A DNA stretch of 34,141 bases, from the NCBI GenBank assembly GCA_041488155.1, contig JBGPOS010000042.1, positions 1 through 34,141 of the forward strand, read 5' to 3'. Below, piece by piece: positions 9,480 to 16,488 of this stretch. Under the pieces are notes generated by a model that saw only the letters and a list, made by a program, of their open reading frames with translations, was not told the origin of the DNA and searched no databases. This stretch comes from JBGPOS01 sp041488155 (GTDB taxonomy: Bacteria > Chloroflexota > Dehalococcoidia > Tepidiformales > Tepidiformaceae). Positions within the stretch are counted from its first letter, which is position 1, and each line of letters begins with the position of its first letter. The translations under genes and the position numbers were made by a program.

Positions 9480-10814
9480 TCAGCCGCTGGCCCCGATCCG
9501 TTCCGGCGGCGCCTGCCAGCCCCCGCTCGCTTCCTCGATGCATGCTGCGACCGCTATCGCCACGTGGTCCTTCCACGGCTTCGCCACCACCTGCACGCCG
9601 ATCGGGAGCCCCTCAACCGAGGCGCCCGCCCGCACCACCGCGACGGGATACCCGGTGAGGCTGTACGGCAGCGTGTAGACGAAGGTCTCACCGGTTGTCG
9701 GCGTCTCGTTCAGCGGCGCTGCGGTCTCCGCGACCGGGCACACGATCGCGTCGTAGGACTCCATGAACCCGAGCATCGACCTTCGAAACCGATCCCAGGC
9801 GAACAGCGATCGCTCGATCTCGCTTGCGGTCACCGTCCCCGGACCCCCGGGCGCCCATTCCGTCAGAGAGGTCGATCGCTCCCGGCTCCAGTAGGCGACC
9901 GTGATCGGAAGCGACTCCTCCAATCGCGGGGGCGTTGCTTCCTCCACCGCCATGCCCTGGCCCGCAAGCGCCTTTGCCGCGGCAAGCGTGGCCGCGACTG
10001 TGGCGGCCGAAGGCCTGGCGCCGGGCATCTGCGTGTAAACGGCTACCCGCAGGCCGCGCAGCCCGACCGCCGATGGCGTCTCCAGCGCGACGGGCACAAC
10101 CCCCGGGTCCCGCATGTCGATTCCCGCGATGATCGCCAGCGCAAGGGAGAGGTCAGCCACGCTTCGCGCCATCGGGCCGATTACCGTCCGCGGGTCGGAC
10201 ATGGGGCTGATCCGGGGGAAATGGCCAGTATTCGGAACCAGCCCGTAGGTTGGTTTCAGCGTCGCTATCCCACAGCAATGGGCCGGCCAGCGCAGACTGC
10301 CACCTGAGTCGCTGCCAAGCCCGAGCGGTGAACCGCCTGCCGCGATGATGGCCGCTTCGCCGGCGCTGCTGCCGCCCGGCGTGCGCGCCATGTCGTAGGG
10401 ATTGTTGGCGCGCGGATACACCTTGTCGTCGTTGCCAGGCTTAGTCTTGCCGAGAAGGATCGCACCTGCTTCCCGCATCCGCGCCACCGTCGTTGCGTCA
10501 CGCTTCGGGACGTAATTGCGCCTCTCCTCGAAGCCAGCCGCGCAGGGGAGGTCGACCGTCTCGATCCAGTCTTTCACCGTGAAGGGCACGCCGTGAAGCG
10601 GGCCCACGGACGTGCCGTCTCGCAACGCCGCGTCCGCAGCACGCGCGTCCCGTAGGGCATCGGCGGCCCTCAGTTGGACGATCGCCCGGAGGTTCGGGTT
10701 GACGGACTCAATCCGCGCGAGGTGCGCCTCGATTACTTCGACCGAGGACACCTCGCGGTCGCGGATCAGCTGCGCAAGCCGGTGCGCAGGCTGCGAGACA
10801 AGTTCTCCGGGCAC
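9480..10814 (-). CDS. Amidase-signature hydrolase
   Basis: 444 residues of the amidase signature family (GatA/FAAH type), which hydrolyses C-N amide bonds with a Ser-cisSer-Lys triad. The triad is visible: Lys81 in FTVKDW, Ser149 in PGGSSAGE and Ser173 in SDSGGSLRWPA, with the family spacing of 24 residues between the serines. The GTG start at 10814 is supported by GAGGAG six nt upstream (10821-10826). It lacks gatB/gatC neighbours, so a catabolic or detoxifying amidase is more likely than the tRNA amidotransferase subunit. The substrate is unknown. Confidence 0.88.
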   Translation of the reverse strand: MPGELVSQPAHRLAQLIRDREVSSVEVIEAHLARIESVNPNLRAIVQLRAADALRDARAADAALRDGTSVGPLHGVPFTVKDWIETVDLPCAAGFEERRNYVPKRDATTVARMREAGAILLGKTKPGNDDKVYPRANNPYDMARTPGGSSAGEAAIIAAGGSPLGLGSDSGGSLRWPAHCCGIATLKPTYGLVPNTGHFPRISPMSDPRTVIGPMARSVADLSLALAIIAGIDMRDPGVVPVALETPSAVGLRGLRVAVYTQMPGARPSAATVAATLAAAKALAGQGMAVEEATPPRLEESLPITVAYWSRERSTSLTEWAPGGPGTVTASEIERSLFAWDRFRRSMLGFMESYDAIVCPVAETAAPLNETPTTGETFVYTLPYSLTGYPVAVVRAGASVEGLPIGVQVVAKPWKDHVAIAVAACIEEASGGWQAPPERIGASG

Positions 10815-10833
10815 GCCGATCTCCTCGGCCCGG

Positions 10834-10862
10834 ACTCTAACCCGCGGTCCACGCGCTGGCGA
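10834..10862 (-). promoter_or_regulatory. Putative amidase promoter
   Basis: On the minus strand TCGCCA (10857-10862) is followed after 17 nt by TAGAGT (10834-10839). The predicted leader is short and contains the GAGGAG ribosome site of the amidase. Pattern match only. Confidence 0.35.
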
Positions 10863-10941
10863 GGACTCGGACGGATGGTCTCAGCCGCGCTTGAGCGGCC
10901 GGGGAGAATTGTTCTGTGGGTTCCTGGAACTCGTCCCCCAC

Positions 10942-11124
10942 CTACAACGCCGCGTTGATGTTGCCGAGCTGGGTGCTGATGCCCCCGCCCAGCGTTGTCA
11001 GCGCCGCAATGCAGACCACGGCGATCAGGGCGAGGATCAGGCCGTACTCGGCCAGCCCCTGCCCCTCTTCGCCGTTCTTGAGGGCCGTGTATTGGCGCAG
11101 CGTCCAGTTCCGCAGTTTCGACAT
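10942..11124 (-). CDS. Flp/Fap-type (type IVb) pilin prepilin
   Basis: 60 residues. The ATG at 11124 is set by AAAGGAG eight nt upstream. A charged leader ending NGEEG precedes QGLAEYGLILALIAVV, a hydrophobic pilin helix. Cleavage after Gly would place Glu at +5 and Tyr at +6, as in Flp prepilins processed by TadV/CpaA peptidases. Flp subunits form thin pili for adhesion. No tad assembly genes are seen in this window, so export would depend on genes elsewhere. The open frame continues upstream of this ATG but that part has no pilin character and crosses a divergent gene. Confidence 0.9.
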   Translation of the reverse strand: MSKLRNWTLRQYTALKNGEEGQGLAEYGLILALIAVVCIAALTTLGGGISTQLGNINAAL

Positions 11125-11146
11125 CCCTCTGGCTCCTTTGTGATAG

Positions 11147-11165
11147 CCCAACCTCTCGGGTTGGG
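11147..11165 (-). promoter_or_regulatory. Hairpin in the pilin leader
   Basis: Perfect inverted repeat CCCAACC/GGTTGGG with a 5-nt loop, located just upstream of the pilin ribosome site (11133-11139). It would form in the 5' untranslated mRNA and could stabilise the message or modulate translation. Confidence 0.45.
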
Positions 11166-11319
11166 ACCTCTCGCCAGCAATGTCGACTGTCGGCTGCACC
11201 GCGACACCATGCCGGAAGGCTACGCCGGGGAGTAATGCGGTTAACGCTTCGTGCGGATGGGCCCACCGCTGGTTGACGCCACGTTTCCGCGAGGAGCAGG
11301 CTCCCGGGGGCAAGCACGA

Positions 11320-11325
11320 TACAAT
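11320..11325 (+). promoter_or_regulatory. -10-like box, putative leaderless start
   Basis: TACAAT ends six nt before the GTG start at 11332 and no ribosome site is present. The arrangement fits a leaderless transcript. No good -35 is seen. Confidence 0.4.
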
Positions 11326-11331
11326 CCGCCG

Positions 11332-11535
11332 GTGGAAGCCATCCTCGCCTCCGTCCAGCCCTACGACATCCATGGCACGCGCTACTTTCGCATCGCCTAT
11401 GCGCTCAAAGACGACCCAGACCGCGTCACCGAAGGCCGGGTTGCGGTGGAGTCCATCTACCGGGACCCGAAGCCCGGTGACCGCGTCGAGATTCGCATGC
11501 TCCTCGGCATCATCGACGACGTGAAGAAGCTCTAG
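11332..11535 (+). CDS. Small protein of unknown function (67 aa)
   Basis: Predicted from GTG 11332. The longer frame from 11251 adds residues that look non-coding. The sequence (VEAILASVQPYDIHG..., ending IDDVKKL) is acidic, soluble and probably beta-rich, with no cysteine and no membrane segment. Codon use matches the surrounding genes. I do not recognise the family. It is divergent from the pilin gene and 63 nt upstream of an LLM oxidoreductase gene, with which it may be co-transcribed. Confidence 0.6.
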   Translation: MEAILASVQPYDIHGTRYFRIAYALKDDPDRVTEGRVAVESIYRDPKPGDRVEIRMLLGIIDDVKKL

Positions 11536-11598
11536 AATCCTCGACATCAGTCGACGGGTTGGCTGTCGCGGTGCGGTAACGAACCGAGAGGAGATGTC

Positions 11599-12675
11599 AT
11601 GCCGGGAGTCGAGGTTTGGACCAGCGGCGCCGGGCTGCCGAGGGCATTCGTGCATCGCGCCCAGGAAGCCGAGCGGGCCGGGTTCGACGGCATAAGCATC
11701 GTCGATTCTCAGAACCTCTCCGGCGATTGCTACATCGCTCTGGCCATCGCCGCTCACGAGACCGAACACATACGGCTGGCCACAGGCGTCACCAACCCCT
11801 TCACGCGCCACCCCGCGGTCGCTGCCTGCGCCATCGCAACGGTGCAGGCTGAATCCCACGGGCGGGCCGTGCTCGGAATAGGCCGGGGTGATTCGGCGCT
11901 GGCCCATCTCGGATATGCCCCGGCCTCGGTGTCGACCCTGGAACACTACCTCCGGCGGCTGCAGGGCTATCTAAGCGGGGAATCAGTCCCGTTCGAACCG
12001 GACGGGAACCTCGCCAGCCTCGGCCTGGCCACCGTGCCTGAGTCCTCGCGTATCGAATGGATACGCCCCGGCCGCTACCCGAAAGTCCCCGTCGATGTCG
12101 CCGCCACCGGCCCGAAGGTGATCCGCGTGGGGGCGAGGCTGGCGGACCGGGTGACGTTCGCGGTCGGCGCCGACCCAGAGCGAATCCGCTGGGCGATCCG
12201 CACCGCCGAAGAGGCGCGTACGGCCGCTGGCCTTGGCCCGGACTCGGGCCTCTTCGGGGCGTACGTCAACGTAGTCGTCAACGACGATCCCGAGGCGGCT
12301 CGACAGTTAGGCGAAGGCGGCCTCTCACTCTTCGGGCGCTTCCAGGCGATGTACGGCCACACGGTCGGCCCTGCAACCGACGAACAGCGTCGGACCACTG
12401 AAGCCATCCACGACGCCTACGACATGACACGCCACAGCCGCGCCGCCAGCCCCCAGACCCGTCTCCTGACCCCCGACTTCGCGGCCCAGTTTGGCGTCTT
12501 CGGCAGCCCCGGCTACTGCTTGGGTCGGCTCCGGGAGATTGTCGCGCTGGGGCTGAGTCAGCTCGTCATCGTTGGCCCCACGCGGGAAGTCGACCCCGCC
12601 GCCGCTTCCACCGCCGAAGCGCGGTTCGTCGAGGAGGTATTGCCTGGCCTGCACGAGATGCAGTTCGCGCGCTAG
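11599..12675 (+). CDS. LLM-class (Mer-like) F420/flavin oxidoreductase
   Basis: 358 residues, typical for the methylene-tetrahydromethanopterin reductase-like branch of the luciferase superfamily. Visible features are EAERAGFDGISIVDSQN, IRLATGVTNPFTRHP (the non-prolyl cis-peptide region), GRAVLGIGRGDSAL and VDVAATGPKVIRVGARLAD. Many relatives bind F420 rather than FMN; the cofactor and substrate cannot be fixed from sequence alone. ATG 11599 has a GAGAGGAG ribosome site 6-7 nt upstream. A second LLM gene follows 127 nt downstream on the same strand. Confidence 0.88.
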   Translation: MPGVEVWTSGAGLPRAFVHRAQEAERAGFDGISIVDSQNLSGDCYIALAIAAHETEHIRLATGVTNPFTRHPAVAACAIATVQAESHGRAVLGIGRGDSALAHLGYAPASVSTLEHYLRRLQGYLSGESVPFEPDGNLASLGLATVPESSRIEWIRPGRYPKVPVDVAATGPKVIRVGARLADRVTFAVGADPERIRWAIRTAEEARTAAGLGPDSGLFGAYVNVVVNDDPEAARQLGEGGLSLFGRFQAMYGHTVGPATDEQRRTTEAIHDAYDMTRHSRAASPQTRLLTPDFAAQFGVFGSPGYCLGRLREIVALGLSQLVIVGPTREVDPAAASTAEARFVEEVLPGLHEMQFAR

Positions 12676-12802
12676 ACCAAACCCGCCCGGGGACTTCAGT
12701 CTTCGACGAGTCGCGGGGCAAGCGCGAGGTCTCAGCCGGCACGAGTAGTATCTCTCCCAGCCGTTGGCTCGAGCTGGCGCAATCCGTTGAAGGAGCACTC
12801 CA

Positions 12803-13855
12803 ATGAAGGTCGCGATCGGCGTGGGCGTTACTAACGAAGATTGGGAAGGCGCCGCGGCCTACGTCCGCGAGGCGGAGCGCCTGGGCGCAGACGTCGTCTG
12901 GTCGGCGGAATCGTGGGGCCACGACGCTGTAACTCCACTCGCCTATCTCGCCGCCCAGACCAGCCGGATTAAGCTCGGCAGCGGCATCATGCAGGTTGCC
13001 GGCCGAACCCCCGGCAACGCCATCATGACGGCGCTTTCGCTCGCCTCCATGTCGCACGACCGCTTCATCATGGGTCTGGGCGCGAGCGGACCGCAGGTCG
13101 TCGAAGGCTGGCACGGCGAGGAGTTCGGCCGCACGGTCACCCGCCTTCGCGAGTACATCGCGATCGTGAAGATGGGCGTCGCCGGCGAGAAGGTGGAGTA
13201 CCACGGCAAGGTCTACGAACTGCCCCGGCCCGGTGGCGAAGGCAAAGCGCTCCGCAACGCTGCGAAGCCGCACCCGAACATCCCGATCTATCTCGCCACC
13301 CTCACGCCCAAGAGCCTCGAGCTCACCGGCGCCGTGGCCGACGGCTGGGTCGGCACCTCGTTCATGCCTGACCACGCCGAGGCGCACTTCGCCCACATGC
13401 GGGCTGGCGCCGCGAAGGCCGGCCGCAACTTCGACGACATCGACAAGCAGGCAGGGGGCACCATCGCTTTCGGCGACGACCTGGAGAAGTTGATCCCGCC
13501 GCGCAAGCCCGGGCTTGCCTTCAGCCTCGGCGCCATGGGTTCGCGCCAGCACAACTTCTACAACGAGGCCTACCAGCGCGCCGGGTTCGCCGACGTGGCC
13601 CGCAAGTCGCAGGCGCTCTGGTTCGAAGGCGACCGCGCCGCCGCCGCGGCGGTCATCCCCGATGAGATGATCGTTCAGACCAACCTGCTCGGCACCGATC
13701 AGATGGTCGCCGATCGCATGCGCGTCTACCGCGACGCAGGCGTCAACACCCTCCGCCTCGACCCGGTGGGTGCGAACCTCCAGGAGCGCCTGGACACCCT
13801 CGGCCGGGCCATCGAGCTGGTGAAGAAGGTGAGCGCCGAGGTCCCGGTCCGCTAG
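12803..13855 (+). CDS. LLM-class F420-dependent oxidoreductase
   Basis: 350 residues. It starts MKVAIGVGVTNEDW and carries YVREAERLGADVVWSAE, SRIKLGSGIMQVAGRTP and DRFIMGLGASGPQVVEGWHG, the arrangement of F420-dependent LLM enzymes common in Actinobacteria and Chloroflexota. ATG 12803 is preceded by AAGGAG with about 8 nt spacing, and a TAGTAT at 12746-12751 may be its -10. Its stop codon overlaps the stop of the convergent YjbR gene in a shared CTAG (13852-13855). The substrate is unknown. Confidence 0.88.
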   Translation: MKVAIGVGVTNEDWEGAAAYVREAERLGADVVWSAESWGHDAVTPLAYLAAQTSRIKLGSGIMQVAGRTPGNAIMTALSLASMSHDRFIMGLGASGPQVVEGWHGEEFGRTVTRLREYIAIVKMGVAGEKVEYHGKVYELPRPGGEGKALRNAAKPHPNIPIYLATLTPKSLELTGAVADGWVGTSFMPDHAEAHFAHMRAGAAKAGRNFDDIDKQAGGTIAFGDDLEKLIPPRKPGLAFSLGAMGSRQHNFYNEAYQRAGFADVARKSQALWFEGDRAAAAAVIPDEMIVQTNLLGTDQMVADRMRVYRDAGVNTLRLDPVGANLQERLDTLGRAIELVKKVSAEVPVR

Positions 13856-14205
13856 GCCCGCTTTCTGGGGAGCGAGGCGGCGACGGTCGCGTACGCCTCA
13901 GCCACGATTCCGGCGACCTCATCCCAGTCAACCGCCACGTCCAGCCGCACACCCACCCAGCCGCGGTGCCCCACGTAGGGCGGCCTGAAGTACTGGCCCG
14001 GCGCAGCCCCGACGAGCACCTCCTGGGCGCCAGCCGGAGCCGCGCACCAGAACCCAACCCGGTCGTCGTGGTGGTGGTCCACGTAGGTCACAAACATCCG
14101 CTTGTCGCGTATGAACCAGGATGGCTCGCCGTGGCTCCGATGCTCGCTGGCCTCGGGGAACGAGAGGCAGAGCTGCCGCAGCCGGTCGAGTGAGTCGTCT
14201 GCCAT
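13852..14205 (-). CDS. MmcQ/YjbR family protein
   Basis: 117 residues, the usual size. The family pattern is visible: LRQLCLSFPEASEHRSHGEPSWFIRDKR split over the N-terminal half, MFVTYVDHHHDDRVGFWC, and a C-terminal VDWDEVAGIVAEAYATVA helix. The family has a CyaY-like fold and is described as DNA-binding, but the function is not established. The start ATG 14205 has no ribosome site; CATAAT lies six nt upstream, which suggests a leaderless message. It is on the same strand as coaD, 53 nt downstream. Confidence 0.85.
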   Translation of the reverse strand: MADDSLDRLRQLCLSFPEASEHRSHGEPSWFIRDKRMFVTYVDHHHDDRVGFWCAAPAGAQEVLVGAAPGQYFRPPYVGHRGWVGVRLDVAVDWDEVAGIVAEAYATVAASLPRKRA

Positions 14206-14211
14206 TGCGGC

Positions 14212-14217
14212 ATTATG
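14212..14217 (-). promoter_or_regulatory. -10-like box, putative leaderless start of yjbR
   Basis: Minus-strand CATAAT (five of six consensus bases) ends six nt before the ATG at 14205. No -35 match and no ribosome site. Confidence 0.45.
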
Positions 14218-14258
14218 CCGCTTCTCCTCAGGACCCGGACCGTCGGGCCACTGCTGGA

Positions 14259-14738
14259 CTAACCCGCGAACTTCTCGCGCAGCTTCTCCTCCACCATTTC
14301 CGGGACAACGCCACGCAGGTCGCCCCCCAGAGACGCTACCTCCTTGATCAGCGTTGAGCTGACGAAGAAGTAGTCGTTCGCCATGATGAATACGGTCACG
14401 ACTCCGGGAGCCAGGTTGCGGTTCATCGTCGCCATCTGGAGCTCGCCGTCGAAATCACCAACGGCGCGCAGCCCGCGCAACACGACACTGACTCCCTTGC
14501 TCTGCGCGTACTCGACGAGCAATCCGTCCCGAAATCGGTCGACCTCGACGCGCGGATCCGATCCAAGAGCATCCCGGATCATCGCGATGCGTTCGTCCAC
14601 GCTGAAGAGGGGGCTCTTGCCTGCGTTCGTCAGCACCGCAACGATGATTCGATCGAATGCTAGGAGGCCAGAACGGATGATCGCCACGTGGCCATTTGTG
14701 ATTGGGTCGAAGCTGCCTGCGTAGATCGCTGCTGACAC
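14259..14738 (-). CDS. coaD: Phosphopantetheine adenylyltransferase
   Basis: 159 residues. CoaD transfers AMP from ATP to 4'-phosphopantetheine, the penultimate step of coenzyme A synthesis. It has AIYAGSFDPITNGH (nucleotidyltransferase T/HxGH motif), VVLRGLRAVGDFDGELQMA and SSTLIKEVASLGGD near the C-terminus. I place the start at GTG 14738, not at the in-frame start 90 nt upstream, because GAGGAGG lies five nt before it and the protein then has the family length. A minus-strand promoter candidate lies at 14782-14810. The gene is divergent from the PilZ gene. Confidence 0.93.
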   Translation of the reverse strand: MSAAIYAGSFDPITNGHVAIIRSGLLAFDRIIVAVLTNAGKSPLFSVDERIAMIRDALGSDPRVEVDRFRDGLLVEYAQSKGVSVVLRGLRAVGDFDGELQMATMNRNLAPGVVTVFIMANDYFFVSSTLIKEVASLGGDLRGVVPEMVEEKLREKFAG

Positions 14739-14781
14739 GCGCGCCTCCTCGGATTGGACGGCCCTGGGGTTTGCGGCATGC

Positions 14782-14810
14782 AGGGTATCTGACTCGACCA
14801 GCGTGGTCAT
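14782..14810 (-). promoter_or_regulatory. Putative coaD promoter
   Basis: Minus-strand ATGACC (14805-14810), 17-nt spacer and TACCCT (14782-14787). This leaves a leader of about 35-40 nt before the coaD GTG, including its ribosome site. Pattern match only. Confidence 0.35.
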
Positions 14811-14998
14811 CTGGCAATGAGCCAGCACGTTCCCTCACCTGTTGGCTGCCTCCTGCCTGCCGACAATTCCAGTGAGCGGAGAGCGCCTCAAAGCCACTGC
14901 CGTGAAAGCTCCTCGCTCGATCTTCGGTTCCACCCCCAGCGGAGGCCGAGGCGCCTGCCGGGTTCCTCGCTTCCTCGACCGGACACGGAGGACACGAG

Positions 14999-15367
14999 AT
15001 GAGCAGGACGCAGACTCGCCGCCCCGTTGAGCAGCGGAGACACCCACGGTTTCCAGCCTGGATAGTCGCGGTGGCGAGTTCTCCGAAGGGCAACGACACT
15101 CAAGTAGTAGTCGTCGCGGACCTCTCCCTCGGCGGTGCCGCGTTGCACACGCAGGGGGCCCGATTTCCCGGCCAGTTCGAACTGAAGCTTGATTGGGCCG
15201 GGACGGGCTGTGAGATCCACTGTGAGACCGTGGCCACTGAGAAGGTCTGGGGCAAATCACTCGTCCATGCCCGCTTCTCTGCGCTCACCAACGAGCAACT
15301 TGACTTCCTGACGGTCCTCATCACCGATCTCGAAACCCGGGTCAACGGGTCGCGCACGCCGGCATAG
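14999..15367 (+). CDS. PilZ domain protein
   Basis: 122 residues, a single PilZ domain. The c-di-GMP binding signature is complete: RRHPR at 13-17 (RxxxR) and DLSLGGA at 41-47 (D/NxSxxG). Single-domain PilZ proteins act as c-di-GMP receptors that adjust motility, pili or exopolysaccharide through a partner protein. ATG 14999 is preceded by GGAG (14987-14990). The partner is not evident; an Flp pilin and a degenerate GGDEF gene lie a few kb away on either side. Confidence 0.88.
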   Translation: MSRTQTRRPVEQRRHPRFPAWIVAVASSPKGNDTQVVVVADLSLGGAALHTQGARFPGQFELKLDWAGTGCEIHCETVATEKVWGKSLVHARFSALTNEQLDFLTVLITDLETRVNGSRTPA

Positions 15368-15388
15368 GCGCGGCGGGGCTCCCCCTTC

Positions 15389-16084
15389 CTACGAGACGAG
15401 CAGATCTACGACCCGGTTTACGTGGAGCCGGGTGGTGTCAAGGAACGTAACGCCCTCATGCGCTACGTCTCCAAGGATCGGGGATAGCTCAGTGCCCCCG
15501 AGGATCACGCCGTCGATCTCCTCTTCTTGCTTCAGCCGCTCCACAATCGCCACTAAACCATCCCGAGTTGAACCCAGGACGACGCCATTCACCAGCTCGT
15601 TCATGTATTTCTCATGGATGAAGTCCTGCTCAGCGGATGCGGGCGCTACGAGCGTGATGCCCGACCCTGCAACCCCGTCGTGGAAGAAGCGCCCTTGCAT
15701 GGTGAATCGCGTGCCGAACAGGCCGAGGCGTTTCAGCCCCTGCGCCGTCGCTGCCTCGCGCGTGACTTCCACGATGCTGATCAGCGGGATCGGCGACTGC
15801 GCTCGAAGGGCCTCGAACACCACGTGCGGTGTGTTAGCCGCCAGCAACCCAAAGTCCGCACCGGCCCGGCCAAGCCGCCGGATCGCCTCCAGGAGATACT
15901 CGATCACTTCGGCCAATTGCCCGGCAGAGATCAAGGCGAGCATCTTCGTCAGGTCAATGCTGTTGATGACGACCGGGGGGTAGCTGCCGTCAGGAACTCG
16001 CTCGCGGTACCCCTCTACGATCAACCGGTAATACGCGATGGTCGATTCAGGACCGATTCCGCCAACGATGCCTGCCGTCCTCAA
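15389..16084 (-). CDS. Asp/Glu racemase family protein lacking both catalytic cysteines
   Basis: 231 residues. The fold is clear: IVGGIGPESTIAYYRLI at the N-terminus, ANTPHVVFEAL in the middle, LGLFGTRFTMQGRFF, and ILGGTELSPIL near the C-terminus. Active aspartate racemases use two cysteines, one in CNTxH and one in GCTE. Here these positions are Ala (LAANTPH) and Gly (LGGTE), and the whole protein has no cysteine. It is therefore unlikely to racemise by the two-base thiol mechanism. The start is TTG 16084 with GAGAGG about 9 nt upstream. It follows infA by 21 nt, so the two are probably co-transcribed. Confidence 0.88.
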   Translation of the reverse strand: MRTAGIVGGIGPESTIAYYRLIVEGYRERVPDGSYPPVVINSIDLTKMLALISAGQLAEVIEYLLEAIRRLGRAGADFGLLAANTPHVVFEALRAQSPIPLISIVEVTREAATAQGLKRLGLFGTRFTMQGRFFHDGVAGSGITLVAPASAEQDFIHEKYMNELVNGVVLGSTRDGLVAIVERLKQEEEIDGVILGGTELSPILGDVAHEGVTFLDTTRLHVNRVVDLLVS

Positions 16085-16104
16085 TAACGCATGCCTCTCA
16101 CCAG

Positions 16105-16323
16105 CTACTTGAATCGGTAGGTTATCCGCCCACGGGTCAGGTCATACGGAGAAAGTTCGACGAGGACGCGGTCGCCGAGCATGATCTTGATGTAGTTCTT
16201 CCGGATCTTGCCGCTGATGTGAGCAACCACCTCGTGCCCATTCGCGAGCTCAACCTTGAAGGTGGCGTTCGGAAGAGATTTCGTAACGGTCGCTTCAACC
16301 TCAATTCCTTCTTTTTTGACCAT
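16105..16323 (-). CDS. infA: Translation initiation factor IF-1
   Basis: 72 residues, the standard IF-1 length. It is one S1/OB-fold domain: EGIEVEATVTKSLPNATFKV, then GHEVVAHISGKIRKNYIKI, GDRVLVELSPYDLTRGRI and a TYRFK end. IF-1 binds the A site of the 30S subunit during initiation. ATG 16323 has GGAGGAC upstream. The open frame extends far upstream, but that part is antisense to the amidohydrolase gene. The gene is not in a ribosomal protein cluster here and is followed by the racemase-like gene. Confidence 0.95.
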   Translation of the reverse strand: MVKKEGIEVEATVTKSLPNATFKVELANGHEVVAHISGKIRKNYIKIMLGDRVLVELSPYDLTRGRITYRFK

Positions 16324-16436
16324 TGCGTCCTCCCCGTGCTGTTCATCGATCTGGCCTGGCCGGTACCTAAAGCTACCACGCCGGCGAGTTCGGCGTCCCC
16401 TTGGTGAACCGTGGCCGTTCCTGCCAGGCCCAGCCG

Positions 16437-16466
16437 TTGGCCCACGGCGGAAGTCGAACGCATAAT
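16437..16466 (+). promoter_or_regulatory. Putative amidohydrolase promoter
   Basis: TTGGCC (16437-16442), 18-nt spacer and CATAAT (16461-16466), 22 nt upstream of the ATG. The CATAAT matches five of six consensus bases. Confidence 0.4.
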
Positions 16467-16488
16467 CTCCCCGAATCTGGAGGGCCCC

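Noticed and set aside
10916..10930. GTTCC-t-GGAAC palindrome after the pilin gene
   Set aside because: Too short to be a terminator stem and without a U-run.
11543..11556. TCGAC-atca-GTCGA inverted repeat as an operator
   Set aside because: Arms of five bases in GC-rich DNA are expected by chance and no promoter element is aligned with it.
11125..11946. Upstream extension of the pilin frame
   Set aside because: It runs antisense through the 67-aa gene and an LLM gene; the pilin has its own ribosome site and standard length.
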